This document shows positions 40,761 to 50,051 of a stretch of DNA of 64,000 bases, one piece after another. The notes beneath the pieces are model-generated. The model had not been told where the DNA came from and did no database searches. It saw only the letters and a program-made list of their open reading frames with translations. Made by a program: the position numbers and the translations under genes. The DNA is from Shewanella electrodiphila (GTDB lineage Bacteria > Pseudomonadota > Gammaproteobacteria > Enterobacterales > Shewanellaceae): assembly GCF_023283985.1 (NCBI RefSeq), contig NZ_JAKIKU010000002.1, positions 186,001 through 250,000 on the forward strand. Direction: 5' to 3'. Within the stretch, counting starts at the first letter, position 1, and each line of letters starts with the position of its first letter.

Positions 40761-41514
40761 TACTCATGCACACCTTGACCTTGAGGATTTTGATCATGAT
40801 CGAGAGACGTTATTTACCACAATGCGAGCCCATGGCATTACTAACGCAATCATACCCGGTATTAGTGAAACGCAATGGTGTAAACAAATTGCGATTGCCG
40901 CTGAATTTAATTGCTACTACGCCTTAGGCATTCACCCTTGGTATGTCCCTAACAATATTGATGATTCATTAACTTTATTAGAACGAAAAATAATCGAACA
41001 TAAAGATAATGCTCGTTTTGTTGCGCTCGGCGAGTGTGGTCTTGATAAATTAAAGCCACACTTTCCTATGCAATTAGAGTTACTTTCTGGGCAGTTAACA
41101 ATGTCTGTCAGGTTTCATCTTCCTGTCATATTGCATGCGGTAAAATGTCATCAACAGTTAATTGAATTATTAATCCGTAACCCCAACCCTCGAGGCGGTG
41201 TGATACATGGTTTTTATGGTGGGCCTGAGCTAGCAAAGCGCTATATTGATTTAGGATATAAATTGGGAATAGGGGGATTATTGATGAACCCTAATGCTAA
41301 AAAATTACGCAAAACGATCACAGAAATAGACATCAAACATTTCTTAATTGAAACAGACTCACCGAGTATGACGCCATATAATGCACTTGAAAAACGAAAT
41401 ACGCCGCTTCATTTGCCAAAGTTCGTTTCAGAGATCGCATATTTACAGAAAAAAACAACTGTTTCTATTTTAGAACGATTGAATAAAAACGCCTCCCAAC
41501 TGTTTGAGCTGTAA
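40753..41514 (+). CDS. yjjV: TatD-family metal-dependent hydrolase (YjjV-like)
   Basis: The 253-residue TIM-barrel protein has the TatD metal sites: DTHAHLDLEDF at the N-terminus, GECGLD, ILHAVK, VIHGFYGG, and ETDSPSM. Members are divalent-metal phosphoesterases/DNases. Among E. coli paralogues (TatD, YcfH, YjjV), the VIHGF motif, the GYKLGIGG segment and closeness to deo genes favour YjjV. The physiological substrate is not settled. It overlaps the small upstream gene by 8 bases. Confidence 0.88.
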   Translation: MIDTHAHLDLEDFDHDRETLFTTMRAHGITNAIIPGISETQWCKQIAIAAEFNCYYALGIHPWYVPNNIDDSLTLLERKIIEHKDNARFVALGECGLDKLKPHFPMQLELLSGQLTMSVRFHLPVILHAVKCHQQLIELLIRNPNPRGGVIHGFYGGPELAKRYIDLGYKLGIGGLLMNPNAKKLRKTITEIDIKHFLIETDSPSMTPYNALEKRNTPLHLPKFVSEIAYLQKKTTVSILERLNKNASQLFEL

Positions 41515-41695
41515 TTCTTTTTTTTTAAACACAGTTATTAATTAATATTAATGTTGCATAAGATCCTGAAATTAAACTCTAAAAGTATGATCTAATCCAC
41601 GATTTTCATCTGCTCCTCAGTTATAATCATTAACGGAAAATAGGTGAGTTAACAACAAATATACAAATCGTTAACATAAATAAGGGTGATGATTA

Positions 41696-42958
41696 ATGGA
41701 TATACTAATGAGTCTAGTAGGTGTGGTTACCATACTAGCAATCGGTTATGCACTATCAAATAATAGAAAAGCAATTAATGTTCGTACTGTTGGTGGCGCT
41801 TTAGCTATCCAAGCGTTCTTTGCTGGTTTTGTTCTATATGTTCCAGTGGGTAAAGACATCTTAAAAGGTGTTTCTGATGCTGTTTCTAGCGTTATTGGCT
41901 ATGCACAAAGTGGTATTAACTTCTTATTCGGCGATTTAGCCCAATTTAAAGTTGGTTTCATTTTCGCTGTTAACGTTTTACCAGTTATCGTATTCTTCTC
42001 TTCTCTAATTGCAGTTCTATACTACTTAGGCATTATGCAGTGGATCATCCGTATTATCGGTGGTGGTTTACAAAAAGCATTAGGCACAAGCCGTACTGAG
42101 TCTATGTCTGCTACTGCTAACATCTTCGTTGGTCAAACAGAAGCGCCTCTAGTTGTACGTCCATTTATCGCGACAATGACTAACTCTGAATTATTCGCAA
42201 TCATGGTTGGTGGTCTTGCATCAATCGCGGGTTCAGTATTAGCTGGTTACGCACAGATGGGTGTACCAATTGAGTACTTAGTTGCGGCATCATTCATGGC
42301 TGCTCCTGGTGGTCTTATGATGGCTAAACTAATGCATCCTGAAACTGAAGAAGCTAAGAACGAAATGTCTGAGCTTCCTGAAGATCCTGACAAGCCAGCT
42401 AACGTTTTAGACGCTGCTGCTGCAGGTGCTTCATCAGGTATGCATTTAGCGCTTAACGTAGGTGCGATGTTAATCGCATTCGTTGGTCTAATTGCAATGA
42501 TCAACGGTATCATCGGTGGTGTTACTGGTTGGTTTGGTCTTGAAGGTATTACTTTAGAACTTATTCTAGGTTACATCTTTATGCCTTTAGCATTCTTAAT
42601 CGGTGTACCTTGGAACGAAGCACTTGTTGCCGGTTCATTCATCGGTCAAAAGATTGTTGTTAACGAATTCGTTGCATACCTTAACTTTGCTCCTTACTTA
42701 CTTGATGCATCAGCTGAAGGTTACCAAGTAGTAGCAGAAACGGGTCTGATGATGACTGACAGAACCAAAGCGATTATCTCTTTCGCACTTTGTGGTTTTG
42801 CTAACTTATCTTCAATTGCGATTCTATTAGGTGGTTTAGGTGCTATGGCTCCTAGCCGTCGTCATGACTTAGCTAGACTAGGTATCCGTGCTGTTATGGC
42901 CGGTTCACTAGCTAACTTAATGAGCGCAACTCTAGCAGGTCTATTCTTAGCGATTTAA
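41696..42958 (+). CDS. nupC: Concentrative nucleoside transporter (NupC family)
   Basis: NupC-type permeases import nucleosides by cation symport across the inner membrane. The 420-residue protein is very hydrophobic with about 9-11 TM segments. CNT-family motifs include GQTEAPLVVRPF, MVGGLASIAGSVLAGY, ASFMAAPGGLMMAK and KIVVNEFVAYLNF. It is slightly longer than E. coli NupC (400). It starts the nucleoside block: the channel gene and deoCABD follow on the same strand. The 181-base upstream gap holds a TATAAT at 41622-41627 without a good -35, and one CytR-like GTTGCATA. A strong terminator follows. Confidence 0.95.
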   Translation: MDILMSLVGVVTILAIGYALSNNRKAINVRTVGGALAIQAFFAGFVLYVPVGKDILKGVSDAVSSVIGYAQSGINFLFGDLAQFKVGFIFAVNVLPVIVFFSSLIAVLYYLGIMQWIIRIIGGGLQKALGTSRTESMSATANIFVGQTEAPLVVRPFIATMTNSELFAIMVGGLASIAGSVLAGYAQMGVPIEYLVAASFMAAPGGLMMAKLMHPETEEAKNEMSELPEDPDKPANVLDAAAAGASSGMHLALNVGAMLIAFVGLIAMINGIIGGVTGWFGLEGITLELILGYIFMPLAFLIGVPWNEALVAGSFIGQKIVVNEFVAYLNFAPYLLDASAEGYQVVAETGLMMTDRTKAIISFALCGFANLSSIAILLGGLGAMAPSRRHDLARLGIRAVMAGSLANLMSATLAGLFLAI

Positions 42959-42990
42959 TCCTAAGATAGGTTTGACGATGAGCTTATTAA

Positions 42991-43028
42991 AGGCCGTTAT
43001 TACTCAGGTAATAACGGCTTTTTTTTTG
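42991..43028 (+). terminator. Intrinsic terminator after nupC
   Basis: GCCGTTATTAC (42993-43003) and GTAATAACGGC form a perfect 11-bp stem around TCAG, with nine or more T residues after it. Confidence 0.9.
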
Positions 43029-43256
43029 TGTATTTTAGCTAACTTTAACCAAAGTTTAATCTGTTTTTATTTTGTCTGGCATGTCAGTTGCTATGACAAG
43101 TTAGTAGTGATTTATATTGATTTAGTCAAAAATTGCAGTTTATTAGACATAAACGTTCTAAGTTGTTAGTGAAAAGTAGAGATATTGTTCACATTTTGGG
43201 ATTAAGTATTCGTATTTTTACCAATTCTTATTGAGCTTTTATTCATTAGATGTACA

Positions 43257-43272
43257 ATGCAAACGTTTATAA
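43257..43272. promoter_or_regulatory. LacI-family (PurR/CytR-like) operator candidate
   Basis: ATGCAAACGTTTATAA contains the full GCAAACGTTT core of the PurR operator and agrees at about 11 of 16 positions with the E. coli consensus. It lies 49 bases before the channel gene. A CCACC/GGTGG hairpin (43279-43294) follows in the leader. Confidence 0.5.
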
Positions 43273-43320
43273 AAATCGCCACCCTCGAAGGTGGTAATAA
43301 ATATATCAATGGGGTTGATA

Positions 43321-44181
43321 ATGAAAAACGTTAAAACTTTAGCTTTAGCTGCTACAACTATCGCTGCAATGTCTGCACCTGCTATGGCTGCTGACAGAAC
43401 TGATCTTCGTGCTGGTGATTACAGCTGGATGCAGTTCAATGCAATGTACGCAGTAAATGAACTTCCGCGTGATGGTTCTACTGATAATGGCCATGATTAC
43501 TTAGAAATGGAATTTGGTGGTCGCGCTGGTGTTGTTGATTTATACGGTTATGTTGATGTGTTCAACATCACAAACCGCGATTACGGTGATAAGAATAACG
43601 GCGCAAGCAAAATGTTCATGAAGTTTGCTCCTCGTTTCTCTTTAGACGCAATTACAGGTAAAGATTTATCATTTGGCCCTGTTCAAGAAGTTTACATCTC
43701 TACTCTATTTAACTGGGGTGGCGGCGCTATCCGTGGTACAGATGTGAATGGTAATGAGACAAATGACGTAAACAACGCTTCTATTGGTATCGGTGCTGAC
43801 GTTATGGTTCCATGGTTAGGTAAAACTGGCATGAACTTATACGGTTTTTACGACTTGAACCTAAAAGAGTGGAATGGTTACCAGTTCTCAGCTAACTGGT
43901 TCAAGCCAGTTATGAACTTTGATAATGGTTCTTTCGTATCATTCCAAGGTTACGTAGATTACCAATTTGGTGCTGATGAAAAGTACGGTAATGAATTTGT
44001 ACCACAAACTACTAGTGGTGGTGCTGCATACTTCGGTCTGCACTGGCATTCAGATAACTACGCTGTAGGTTACGGTCTTAAAGCATACCAAGACGTTTAC
44101 TTACTTGAAGATGGCGGCGGAATCGTTGGCCTAGAAACTACAGGTTTCGCACATTACTTCACTGCAACTTACAAGTTCTAA
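43321..44181 (+). CDS. Nucleoside-specific outer-membrane channel (Tsx/OmpK family)
   Basis: The 286-residue protein has a signal peptide ending SAPAMA (about residue 24). It continues as an amphipathic beta-barrel with aromatic-rich strands and a terminal ATYKF, the usual outer-membrane C-terminal Phe. The segments YLEMEFGGRAGVVDLYGYVD and APRFSLDAITGKDLSFGP match the Tsx/OmpK family. Tsx lets nucleosides cross the outer membrane, and the position between nupC and deoC fits this. I start at the ATG at 43321, the natural signal-peptide start. An upstream ATG at 43291 would add ten residues ahead of it. Confidence 0.9.
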   Translation: MKNVKTLALAATTIAAMSAPAMAADRTDLRAGDYSWMQFNAMYAVNELPRDGSTDNGHDYLEMEFGGRAGVVDLYGYVDVFNITNRDYGDKNNGASKMFMKFAPRFSLDAITGKDLSFGPVQEVYISTLFNWGGGAIRGTDVNGNETNDVNNASIGIGADVMVPWLGKTGMNLYGFYDLNLKEWNGYQFSANWFKPVMNFDNGSFVSFQGYVDYQFGADEKYGNEFVPQTTSGGAAYFGLHWHSDNYAVGYGLKAYQDVYLLEDGGGIVGLETTGFAHYFTATYKF

Positions 44182-44198
44182 ATTAAACTTGTAAGCGA

Positions 44199-44225
44199 TT
44201 GGAGCCACTAAAATAGTGGCTCCAA
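44199..44225 (+). terminator. Hairpin after the Tsx/OmpK gene, probable terminator
   Basis: TTGGAGCCACT and AGTGGCTCCAA form a perfect 11-bp stem with an AAAAT loop. The following ATTTATTCTT is only moderately T-rich, so termination may be partial. Confidence 0.65.
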
Positions 44226-44632
44226 ATTTATTCTTAAATATCCAAAAAAATCTTAAAATATGTTAGTCTTTACTTAAGTACATCGAAAAGTTTGTTAGAA
44301 TGTATTTAAATAAATATTAACGTCCAAACAGTGGTTTATTTGAACTAACTTTTGATGATTTCGTCATATATGGTTCAACTTAATAGTTTGGATTGATTTG
44401 CGCGCTAAAAGGGATTTTTCGCGGAATGGATGGGACAATGTCATTGTTTCACCTCTTCCGGTCTTCAAGGATTCAAGTCGTGGTACTCGTTATCATATTG
44501 AATACTTAGTTCAGTAACTTATGAATTAATTTACTGGCAATGCTCGAAGGCCCGGCCTCACAATTAATCTACTGCCAGCTTTACGCATTGCCAAAACAAG
44601 ATTTTATTAGGTTTTTGTTTCGGAGAGCAAAC
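44226..44632. promoter_or_regulatory. deoC upstream region with DeoR-like direct repeat and inverted repeats
   Basis: This gene-free stretch holds TGTTAGTCTTTACTTA (44261-44276) and TGTTAGAATGTATTTA (44293-44308). They are identical at 12 of 16 positions and 32 bases apart. The second begins with TGTTAGAAT, the exact left half of the E. coli DeoR operator. Nearer to deoC, GGCAATGC (44536-44543) and GCATTGCC (44585-44592) are inverted, with CTGGCA/TGCCAG nested. The start of deoC at 44633 has GGAG 7 bases upstream. Regulation by a DeoR/CytR-type repressor is inferred. Confidence 0.5.
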
Positions 44633-45406
44633 ATGAGTGATTTAAAAAAAGCAGCACAATTAGGTATCTCTTTAATGGATTTAACGACATTAAATGACGA
44701 TGACACTGATCAAAAAGTGATTGATTTATGCCACAAAGCTAACACAGCTGCTGGCCATACTGCTGCAATTTGTATTTACCCTCGTTTTATTCCAATAGCT
44801 CGTAAAACGTTAAATGAGCTGAATTGTGAAGATATCAAAATTGCAACAGTGACTAACTTCCCACATGGTAATGATGATATTGCAATTGCAGTATTAGAAA
44901 CTCGTGCTGCTGTTGCTTATGGCGCAGACGAAGTTGATGTTGTATTCCCATACCGCTCGCTGATGGCAGGAAATGAATCTTTAGGATTTGAACTTGTTAA
45001 AGCCTGTAAAGAAGCCTGTGGCGATGAAGCAATTTTAAAAGTCATCATTGAATCTGGCGAGCTTAAAGATCCAGCTCTTATTCGTAAAGCTTCAGAGCTT
45101 TCAATTGATGCTGGCGCAGACTTCATTAAAACATCAACGGGTAAAGTGCCTGTTAATGCAACGCTAGAAGCCGCTGAAATCATGCTTACAGTCATCAGTG
45201 AAAAGAACCGCAACGTTGGTTTTAAACCTGCAGGTGGCGTTCGTGATGCTGCTCAAACTGCTGAATTTTTAGGTGTTGCTGAGCGTTTACTTGGCGCTGA
45301 CTGGATTAGCCCTGCAAGCTTTAGGTTCGGCGCTTCAAGCCTATTAACAAGCTTATTGCATACGCTTGAACTGTCTGATGCTCCTCAAGGCGCACAAGGC
45401 TACTAA
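44633..45406 (+). CDS. deoC: Deoxyribose-phosphate aldolase
   Basis: DeoC cleaves 2-deoxyribose-5-phosphate to acetaldehyde and glyceraldehyde-3-phosphate, the last step of deoxynucleoside catabolism. The 257-residue class I aldolase barrel (E. coli 259) shows [46 protein letters not shown] with the Schiff-base Lys, and [10 protein letters not shown] with the second catalytic Lys. The ATG at 44633 has a GGAG site 7 bases away. Longer in-frame starts upstream would run through the inverted-repeat leader and are rejected. deoA follows after 186 bases. Confidence 0.96.
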   Translation: MSDLKKAAQLGISLMDLTTLNDDDTDQKVIDLCHKANTAAGHTAAICIYPRFIPIARKTLNELNCEDIKIATVTNFPHGNDDIAIAVLETRAAVAYGADEVDVVFPYRSLMAGNESLGFELVKACKEACGDEAILKVIIESGELKDPALIRKASELSIDAGADFIKTSTGKVPVNATLEAAEIMLTVISEKNRNVGFKPAGGVRDAAQTAEFLGVAERLLGADWISPASFRFGASSLLTSLLHTLELSDAPQGAQGY

Positions 45407-45592
45407 ATAGAGAGTGGCTAATTAAAGACTTCAAGTTGATTAATCTCGTCATTAGTTAGCCAAACTTGTTTTAACGGTTTTAATTGATAGCATCGATCAC
45501 CATCGCATTCATGTGATTGGTGCCATCTTGTTAAGGCGGATTGTACTGACTCTAAATGATTAGGGCTTATACATGATGTTGGAGGAAATAGT

Positions 45593-46924
45593 ATGTTTCT
45601 CGCTCAAGAAATTATTCGTAAAAAACGTAATGGTGAAGCTCTCAGCAAAGCTGAAATACAATTTTTTGTAGATGGTATTACTCAAAATACTGTCTCAGAA
45701 GGTCAAATTGCCGCTTTCGGTATGGCTGTTTACTTTCAAGATATGAACATGGATGAACGTATTGCCTTAACCACAGGCATGCGCGATTCTGGCACTGTAT
45801 TAAACTGGGATTCATTGTCATTAAATGGCCCTATCATCGATAAGCACAGCACTGGCGGTGTGGGTGATGTTATTAGTTTAATGCTTGGCCCAATGGCTGC
45901 TGCCTGTGGCGGTTATGTGCCGATGATTTCAGGTCGTGGTTTAGGTCACACTGGCGGCACACTAGATAAATTCGATGCAATTCCAGGTTACCAAACCGAA
46001 CCATCTAGTGAATTATTCCGTAAAGTCGTTAAAGAAGCTGGTGTTGCCATTATTGGCCAAACAGGTGATCTAGTCCCTGCTGATAAACGCTTTTATTCCA
46101 TTCGAGACAATACCGCTACAGTTGAGTCAATCTCGCTTATTACCGCTTCTATTCTTTCCAAAAAACTCGCAGCTGGGCTTGATGCTTTAGCGATGGATGT
46201 CAAAGTAGGTAGTGGCGCTTTCATGCCAACTTATGAAGCATCTGAAGAGCTTGCTCGCAGCATTACTGCGGTAGCGAACGGTGCAGGCACTAAGACGACC
46301 GCTCTACTCACAGACATGAACCAAGTGCTGGCGTCTTGTGCAGGTAATGCAGTAGAAGTGCGTGAAGCGATTAATTTCTTAACGGGTCAATACCGTAATC
46401 CACGTCTTTATGAAGTCACGATGGGTTTATGTGCTGAAATGCTGGTATTGGGTGGAATTGCCCAAAATGATGCTGAAGCACGTAATAAGTTAACTACCGT
46501 ATTAGATAACGGTAAAGCTGCTGAGATATTTGGTCGTATGGTATCAGGTCTTGGCGGGCCGACTGACTTTATCGAGTCATATGATAAATATTTACCTCAT
46601 TCGCAAATCATTCGTCCTGTGTATGCAACCGAACAAGGTTTTGCCCATAGTATGGATACTCGCGAGTTAGGTTTAGCCGTTGTCACACTTGGTGGCGGAC
46701 GCAGAAAGCCTGGTGACAAATTAGATTACAGTGTTGGCTTAACAGAAGTTTGTGCTTTAGGTGATCAGATTACACCTGATAAACCTATCGCCATGATACA
46801 TGCACAATCTGAAGCGGCATTTGAAGAAGCTTCAGCCGCGGTACAAAAAGCGATTCACATTAAAGATTCAGCGCCAGAGAAAACGCCTGAAATTTATCGC
46901 TATATCCGCGCTTCAGATTTATAA
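45593..46924 (+). CDS. deoA: Thymidine phosphorylase
   Basis: DeoA phosphorolyses thymidine and deoxyuridine to base plus 2-deoxyribose-1-phosphate. The 443-residue protein (E. coli 440) has the signature [13 protein letters not shown] phosphate/ribose loop, [16 protein letters not shown], and [11 protein letters not shown]-terminal pyrimidine-phosphorylase domain includes [16 protein letters not shown] ribosome site is present. deoB begins 12 bases after its stop, so the two are cotranscribed. Confidence 0.97.
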   Translation: MFLAQEIIRKKRNGEALSKAEIQFFVDGITQNTVSEGQIAAFGMAVYFQDMNMDERIALTTGMRDSGTVLNWDSLSLNGPIIDKHSTGGVGDVISLMLGPMAAACGGYVPMISGRGLGHTGGTLDKFDAIPGYQTEPSSELFRKVVKEAGVAIIGQTGDLVPADKRFYSIRDNTATVESISLITASILSKKLAAGLDALAMDVKVGSGAFMPTYEASEELARSITAVANGAGTKTTALLTDMNQVLASCAGNAVEVREAINFLTGQYRNPRLYEVTMGLCAEMLVLGGIAQNDAEARNKLTTVLDNGKAAEIFGRMVSGLGGPTDFIESYDKYLPHSQIIRPVYATEQGFAHSMDTRELGLAVVTLGGGRRKPGDKLDYSVGLTEVCALGDQITPDKPIAMIHAQSEAAFEEASAAVQKAIHIKDSAPEKTPEIYRYIRASDL

Positions 46925-46936
46925 GGGAGTGAGATT

Positions 46937-48151
46937 ATGAAACGTACATTTATTATGATGTTGGATTCGTTCGGTGTAGGTGCTGCAACGGATGCTGATA
47001 AATTTGGTGATGTTGGCTCAGATACTTTTGGCCATATTGCTCAAGCATGTGCCGAAGGTAAAGCGGATATTGGTCGTCAAGGACCATTAAAGCTACCTAA
47101 CTTAGCCAAGCTTGGCTTAGGCCATGCGGGTTTTGAAAGCACGGGTAAATTTGCTGATGCGTTTGGCGATAATGTCGAGGTTATCGGCGCCTATGGTCAT
47201 GCTGATGAACTAAGCTCTGGTAAAGATACACCGAGTGGTCATTGGGAAATGGCGGGTGTACCTGTTCTATATGAATGGGGTTACTTTTCTGACTTAACAA
47301 ACTCATTCCCACAAGAGTTAACTGATAAAATCTTAGCTCGTGCAGGTTTAACCGAGTTTTTAGGCAATTGCCACGCATCAGGTACTACAATACTTGAAGA
47401 GCTTGGTGAAGAACACATGCGTTCTGGTAAGCCAATTTTTTACACCTCTGCTGATTCGGTATTTCAAATTGCCTGTCATGAAGAAACTTTTGGTTTAGAA
47501 AACCTTTATCGTTTGTGTGAAATCACTCGTGAAGAGTTAGAGCCTTATAATATTGGCCGTGTTATTGCGCGTCCATTTGTGGGTACTGGCCCTGATGATT
47601 TCGCTAGAACAGGCAACCGTCATGACTATGCGGTATTACCGCCTGCTCCAACAGTATTAGATAAACTTAAAGATGCCGGTGGTGAAGTGGTGAGTATTGG
47701 TAAGATTGCCGATATTTATGCCAACAGCGGTATTACGCAAAAGTTTAAGGCCACTGGGCTTGAAGAGTTATTTGATGCAACGCTTGAACAAGTTAAGCGT
47801 GCAGGTGATAACACTATCGTGTTCACCAATTTTGTTGATTTTGACTCTCATTATGGCCATCGTCGTGATATAGCAGGTTATGCCAAAGCGTTAGAGTATT
47901 TTGACCAACGCTTACCTGAACTATTAGCCTTGCTGAATCCTGAAGATTTGATTGTATTTACAGCGGATCATGGTTGCGACCCAAGCTGGCAAGGTACTGA
48001 GCATACTCGTGAGCGAGTGCCTGTGTTGGCATTAGGCGCTGGTTTAGCTGCAGGTTCATTAGGTCGTCGTAATAGTTTTGCTGACATAGGTCAGTCAATT
48101 GCGAGTTACTTTGAGCTTGAGCCAATGGAATATGGTGAATCTTTCATTTAA
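46937..48151 (+). CDS. deoB: Phosphopentomutase
   Basis: DeoB moves the phosphate of (deoxy)ribose-1-phosphate to position 5, linking DeoA/DeoD to DeoC. The 404-residue protein (E. coli 407) belongs to the alkaline-phosphatase superfamily. It has metal site MMLDSFGVG at the N-terminus, the phospho-acceptor Thr loop [13 protein letters not shown], and C-terminal metal ligands in [19 protein letters not shown]. It sits 12 bases after deoA. deoD follows after 125 bases containing a large hairpin. Confidence 0.97.
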   Translation: MKRTFIMMLDSFGVGAATDADKFGDVGSDTFGHIAQACAEGKADIGRQGPLKLPNLAKLGLGHAGFESTGKFADAFGDNVEVIGAYGHADELSSGKDTPSGHWEMAGVPVLYEWGYFSDLTNSFPQELTDKILARAGLTEFLGNCHASGTTILEELGEEHMRSGKPIFYTSADSVFQIACHEETFGLENLYRLCEITREELEPYNIGRVIARPFVGTGPDDFARTGNRHDYAVLPPAPTVLDKLKDAGGEVVSIGKIADIYANSGITQKFKATGLEELFDATLEQVKRAGDNTIVFTNFVDFDSHYGHRRDIAGYAKALEYFDQRLPELLALLNPEDLIVFTADHGCDPSWQGTEHTRERVPVLALGAGLAAGSLGRRNSFADIGQSIASYFELEPMEYGESFI

Positions 48152-48209
48152 CAATGAAACTTACTGTCTTCTAACGATATTATTGTTAATAAATATAGTA
48201 GAATCGGTT

Positions 48210-48240
48210 TGAGTAATTAAGGGGATGACTTAATTACTCA
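48210..48240 (+). other. Large hairpin between deoB and deoD
   Basis: TGAGTAATTAAG and CTTAATTACTCA form a perfect 12-bp stem with a 7-base loop, followed by only TTTT. It ends 36 bases before the deoD start. It may partly terminate or process the deo transcript. Confidence 0.75.
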
Positions 48241-48276
48241 TTTTAAAGATTTAAGATAAAAATATAGGGGTTTTTC

Positions 48277-48987
48277 ATGGCTACACCACATATTAATGCT
48301 GTTGACGGTGCTTTTGGCGAAACAGTTTTATTCCCAGGCGATCCATTACGTGCAAAATACATTGCTGAAACGTTCTTAGAAAACGTTGAGCTAGTGACTG
48401 ATGTTCGTAACATGTTTGGCTACACTGGAACTTATAAAGGGACTCGCATCTCTGTTATGGGTTCAGGTATGGGTATTCCTTCTTGTTCAATCTATGCTCA
48501 TGAGTTAATCAAAGAATACGGTGTTAAAAACCTGATTCGTGTTGGTACTTGTGGCGCGATCAGCACTGACGTAAAAGTACGTGACGTAATTATTGGTATG
48601 GGTGCTTGTACTGACTCACAAGCCAACCGTTTACGTTTCAAAGGTCAAGACTTTGCTGCTATTGCAGATTATGGCCTAATGAGCGCTGTTGTTGATTCAG
48701 CTAAAGCTCATGGTACTAACATCCGTGTTGGTAACGTTTTCTCTGCTGATTTATTCTACACTCCAGATCCTTCTATGTTCGACACAATGGAAAAAATGGG
48801 TGTTTTAGGCGTCGAAATGGAAGCTGCTGGCCTTTATGGCGTAGCACACGAACTTGGTGCTAAAGCATTATGTGTCGTAACTGTTTCTGACCACATCAGA
48901 ACTGGCGAAAAGACCTCTTCTGACGAGCGTCAAACTACGTTCAATGACATGATTGTTATGACATTGGATGCAGCAATTACTCTTTAA
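48277..48987 (+). CDS. deoD: Purine-nucleoside phosphorylase (DeoD type)
   Basis: DeoD phosphorolyses purine (deoxy)nucleosides to free base and (deoxy)ribose-1-phosphate. The 236-residue hexameric-type enzyme shows [20 protein letters not shown], the GSGMGIPS phosphate loop, [19 protein letters not shown], and the catalytic Asp in [10 protein letters not shown]. It closes the deo cluster and is followed by a strong terminator. Confidence 0.97.
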   Translation: MATPHINAVDGAFGETVLFPGDPLRAKYIAETFLENVELVTDVRNMFGYTGTYKGTRISVMGSGMGIPSCSIYAHELIKEYGVKNLIRVGTCGAISTDVKVRDVIIGMGACTDSQANRLRFKGQDFAAIADYGLMSAVVDSAKAHGTNIRVGNVFSADLFYTPDPSMFDTMEKMGVLGVEMEAAGLYGVAHELGAKALCVVTVSDHIRTGEKTSSDERQTTFNDMIVMTLDAAITL

Positions 48988-49007
48988 TGTAGAGTCTTTG
49001 CTCACTA

Positions 49008-49039
49008 AAAAGGGATAACGTCAGCGTTATCCCTTTTTT
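49008..49039 (+). terminator. Intrinsic terminator after deoD
   Basis: AAAGGGATAACG-TCAG-CGTTATCCCTTT stem with six T residues. Confidence 0.9.
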
Positions 49040-49106
49040 GATGTCTCTTTTTAAGCTATACCCTGATACTTAGCTAAAGTTTGTAGCCTGTTCAACTTAA
49101 TACAGG

Positions 49107-49964
49107 CTATCGAGTTTTAGATTTATTCTTACTGCTGGTATCTTCAGCTTGTTCTTCTTTGATGTCAGATAGCTCTTGAAACTCTAGTTTTACTGCTTCG
49201 TCTTGGCTAATGTCATTCTTGTCAAAGCCACTGTCGTTTAAGTCACTGTCCTTAAAGTCGCTTGCATTTATGTCACTGTCATTTAAGTCAGTGTCATTTA
49301 GCTCATCTTCAGCGGTATTTTCAATCATACTATTTTGTAGCAAGTTGCTATTTTTGCGCCCTTGCTTAGCTCTGGTTTTACGGCGATCAAAGTCTGCACG
49401 TTTAAAAGATAAGGCTCTTGAAAGTAATAAGCCGATAATGCCCGCTACAATCAACATTGTTTGCTGCAACTTCATATTTTCTTGATATAAGGTTTTAATT
49501 TCATCAAAGAAAATGCGCAGATTTAACCGTACTTCAATATAACCTAAGTTATTTTCGCCCTGAAGCACGTTTTCAATCAGTGGCGGGTAAGGGGAGAGAA
49601 GTTGCTTAAGTTCCTTGTCATCGGCGTCGAAGTTATCTTCTGAAACAGATTGAGCAAAGGCGAGTCTAACGCCTTGGGCATCATATATATTAACTGACAT
49701 GACTTTAGGATCATCAATCAGTGCATTAGCAAGCCATTGAAGCTGTTCATCATTTTGCAAAAACATTGCTGGCGCAGCTCCGTTAGCAGCCTGTTGCGCT
49801 AGCAGCCTTGCCATGATCTGGGTTTGCGAATTAAGCAATTGCTGGCCGTTATTGAGACTGGATTTCCACAGGTGTGTTAGCCCTATCAGCAAAATAATCG
49901 CCAAGACGATTTGAATTAGCCTACTGATTTTTTGACTTTTCTTAAGACCTTTAACAAAAATCAC
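49107..49964 (-). CDS. ytjB: YtjB/SMP-family membrane protein with repeat-bearing tail
   Basis: The 285-residue protein has an N-terminal TM helix (about 16-34), a periplasmic region (about 40-165) and a second TM (about 168-186). A long, highly charged cytoplasmic tail follows. The N-terminal part and its position, divergent from serB, match E. coli YtjB (SMP, about 214 residues), whose function is poorly defined. The extra tail carries six 5-residue units (such as ELNDT, DLNDS, DINAS) and is very Asp/Glu/Asn/Ser-rich, so it is likely disordered. The 77-base gap to serB must hold both promoters. Confidence 0.85.
   Translation of the reverse strand: MIFVKGLKKSQKISRLIQIVLAIILLIGLTHLWKSSLNNGQQLLNSQTQIMARLLAQQAANGAAPAMFLQNDEQLQWLANALIDDPKVMSVNIYDAQGVRLAFAQSVSEDNFDADDKELKQLLSPYPPLIENVLQGENNLGYIEVRLNLRIFFDEIKTLYQENMKLQQTMLIVAGIIGLLLSRALSFKRADFDRRKTRAKQGRKNSNLLQNSMIENTAEDELNDTDLNDSDINASDFKDSDLNDSGFDKNDISQDEAVKLEFQELSDIKEEQAEDTSSKNKSKTR
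49221..49310 (-). repeat. 15-bp tandem repeats inside ytjB
   Basis: Six adjacent 15-bp units run from 49221 to 49310, most close to ATTTAAGTCACTGTC on the plus strand. They encode Asp/Asn/Ser-rich pentapeptides in frame. The units are imperfect; 49236-49250 and 49281-49295 differ at only a couple of bases. Confidence 0.85.
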
Positions 49965-50051
49965 TTTAATCCTTGGTATTTTTTCTATTTAATTAATACT
50001 AATCGAAATATTTAATAGTAGATAGTCGCAATCATTGAGGAAATGCAGTCG

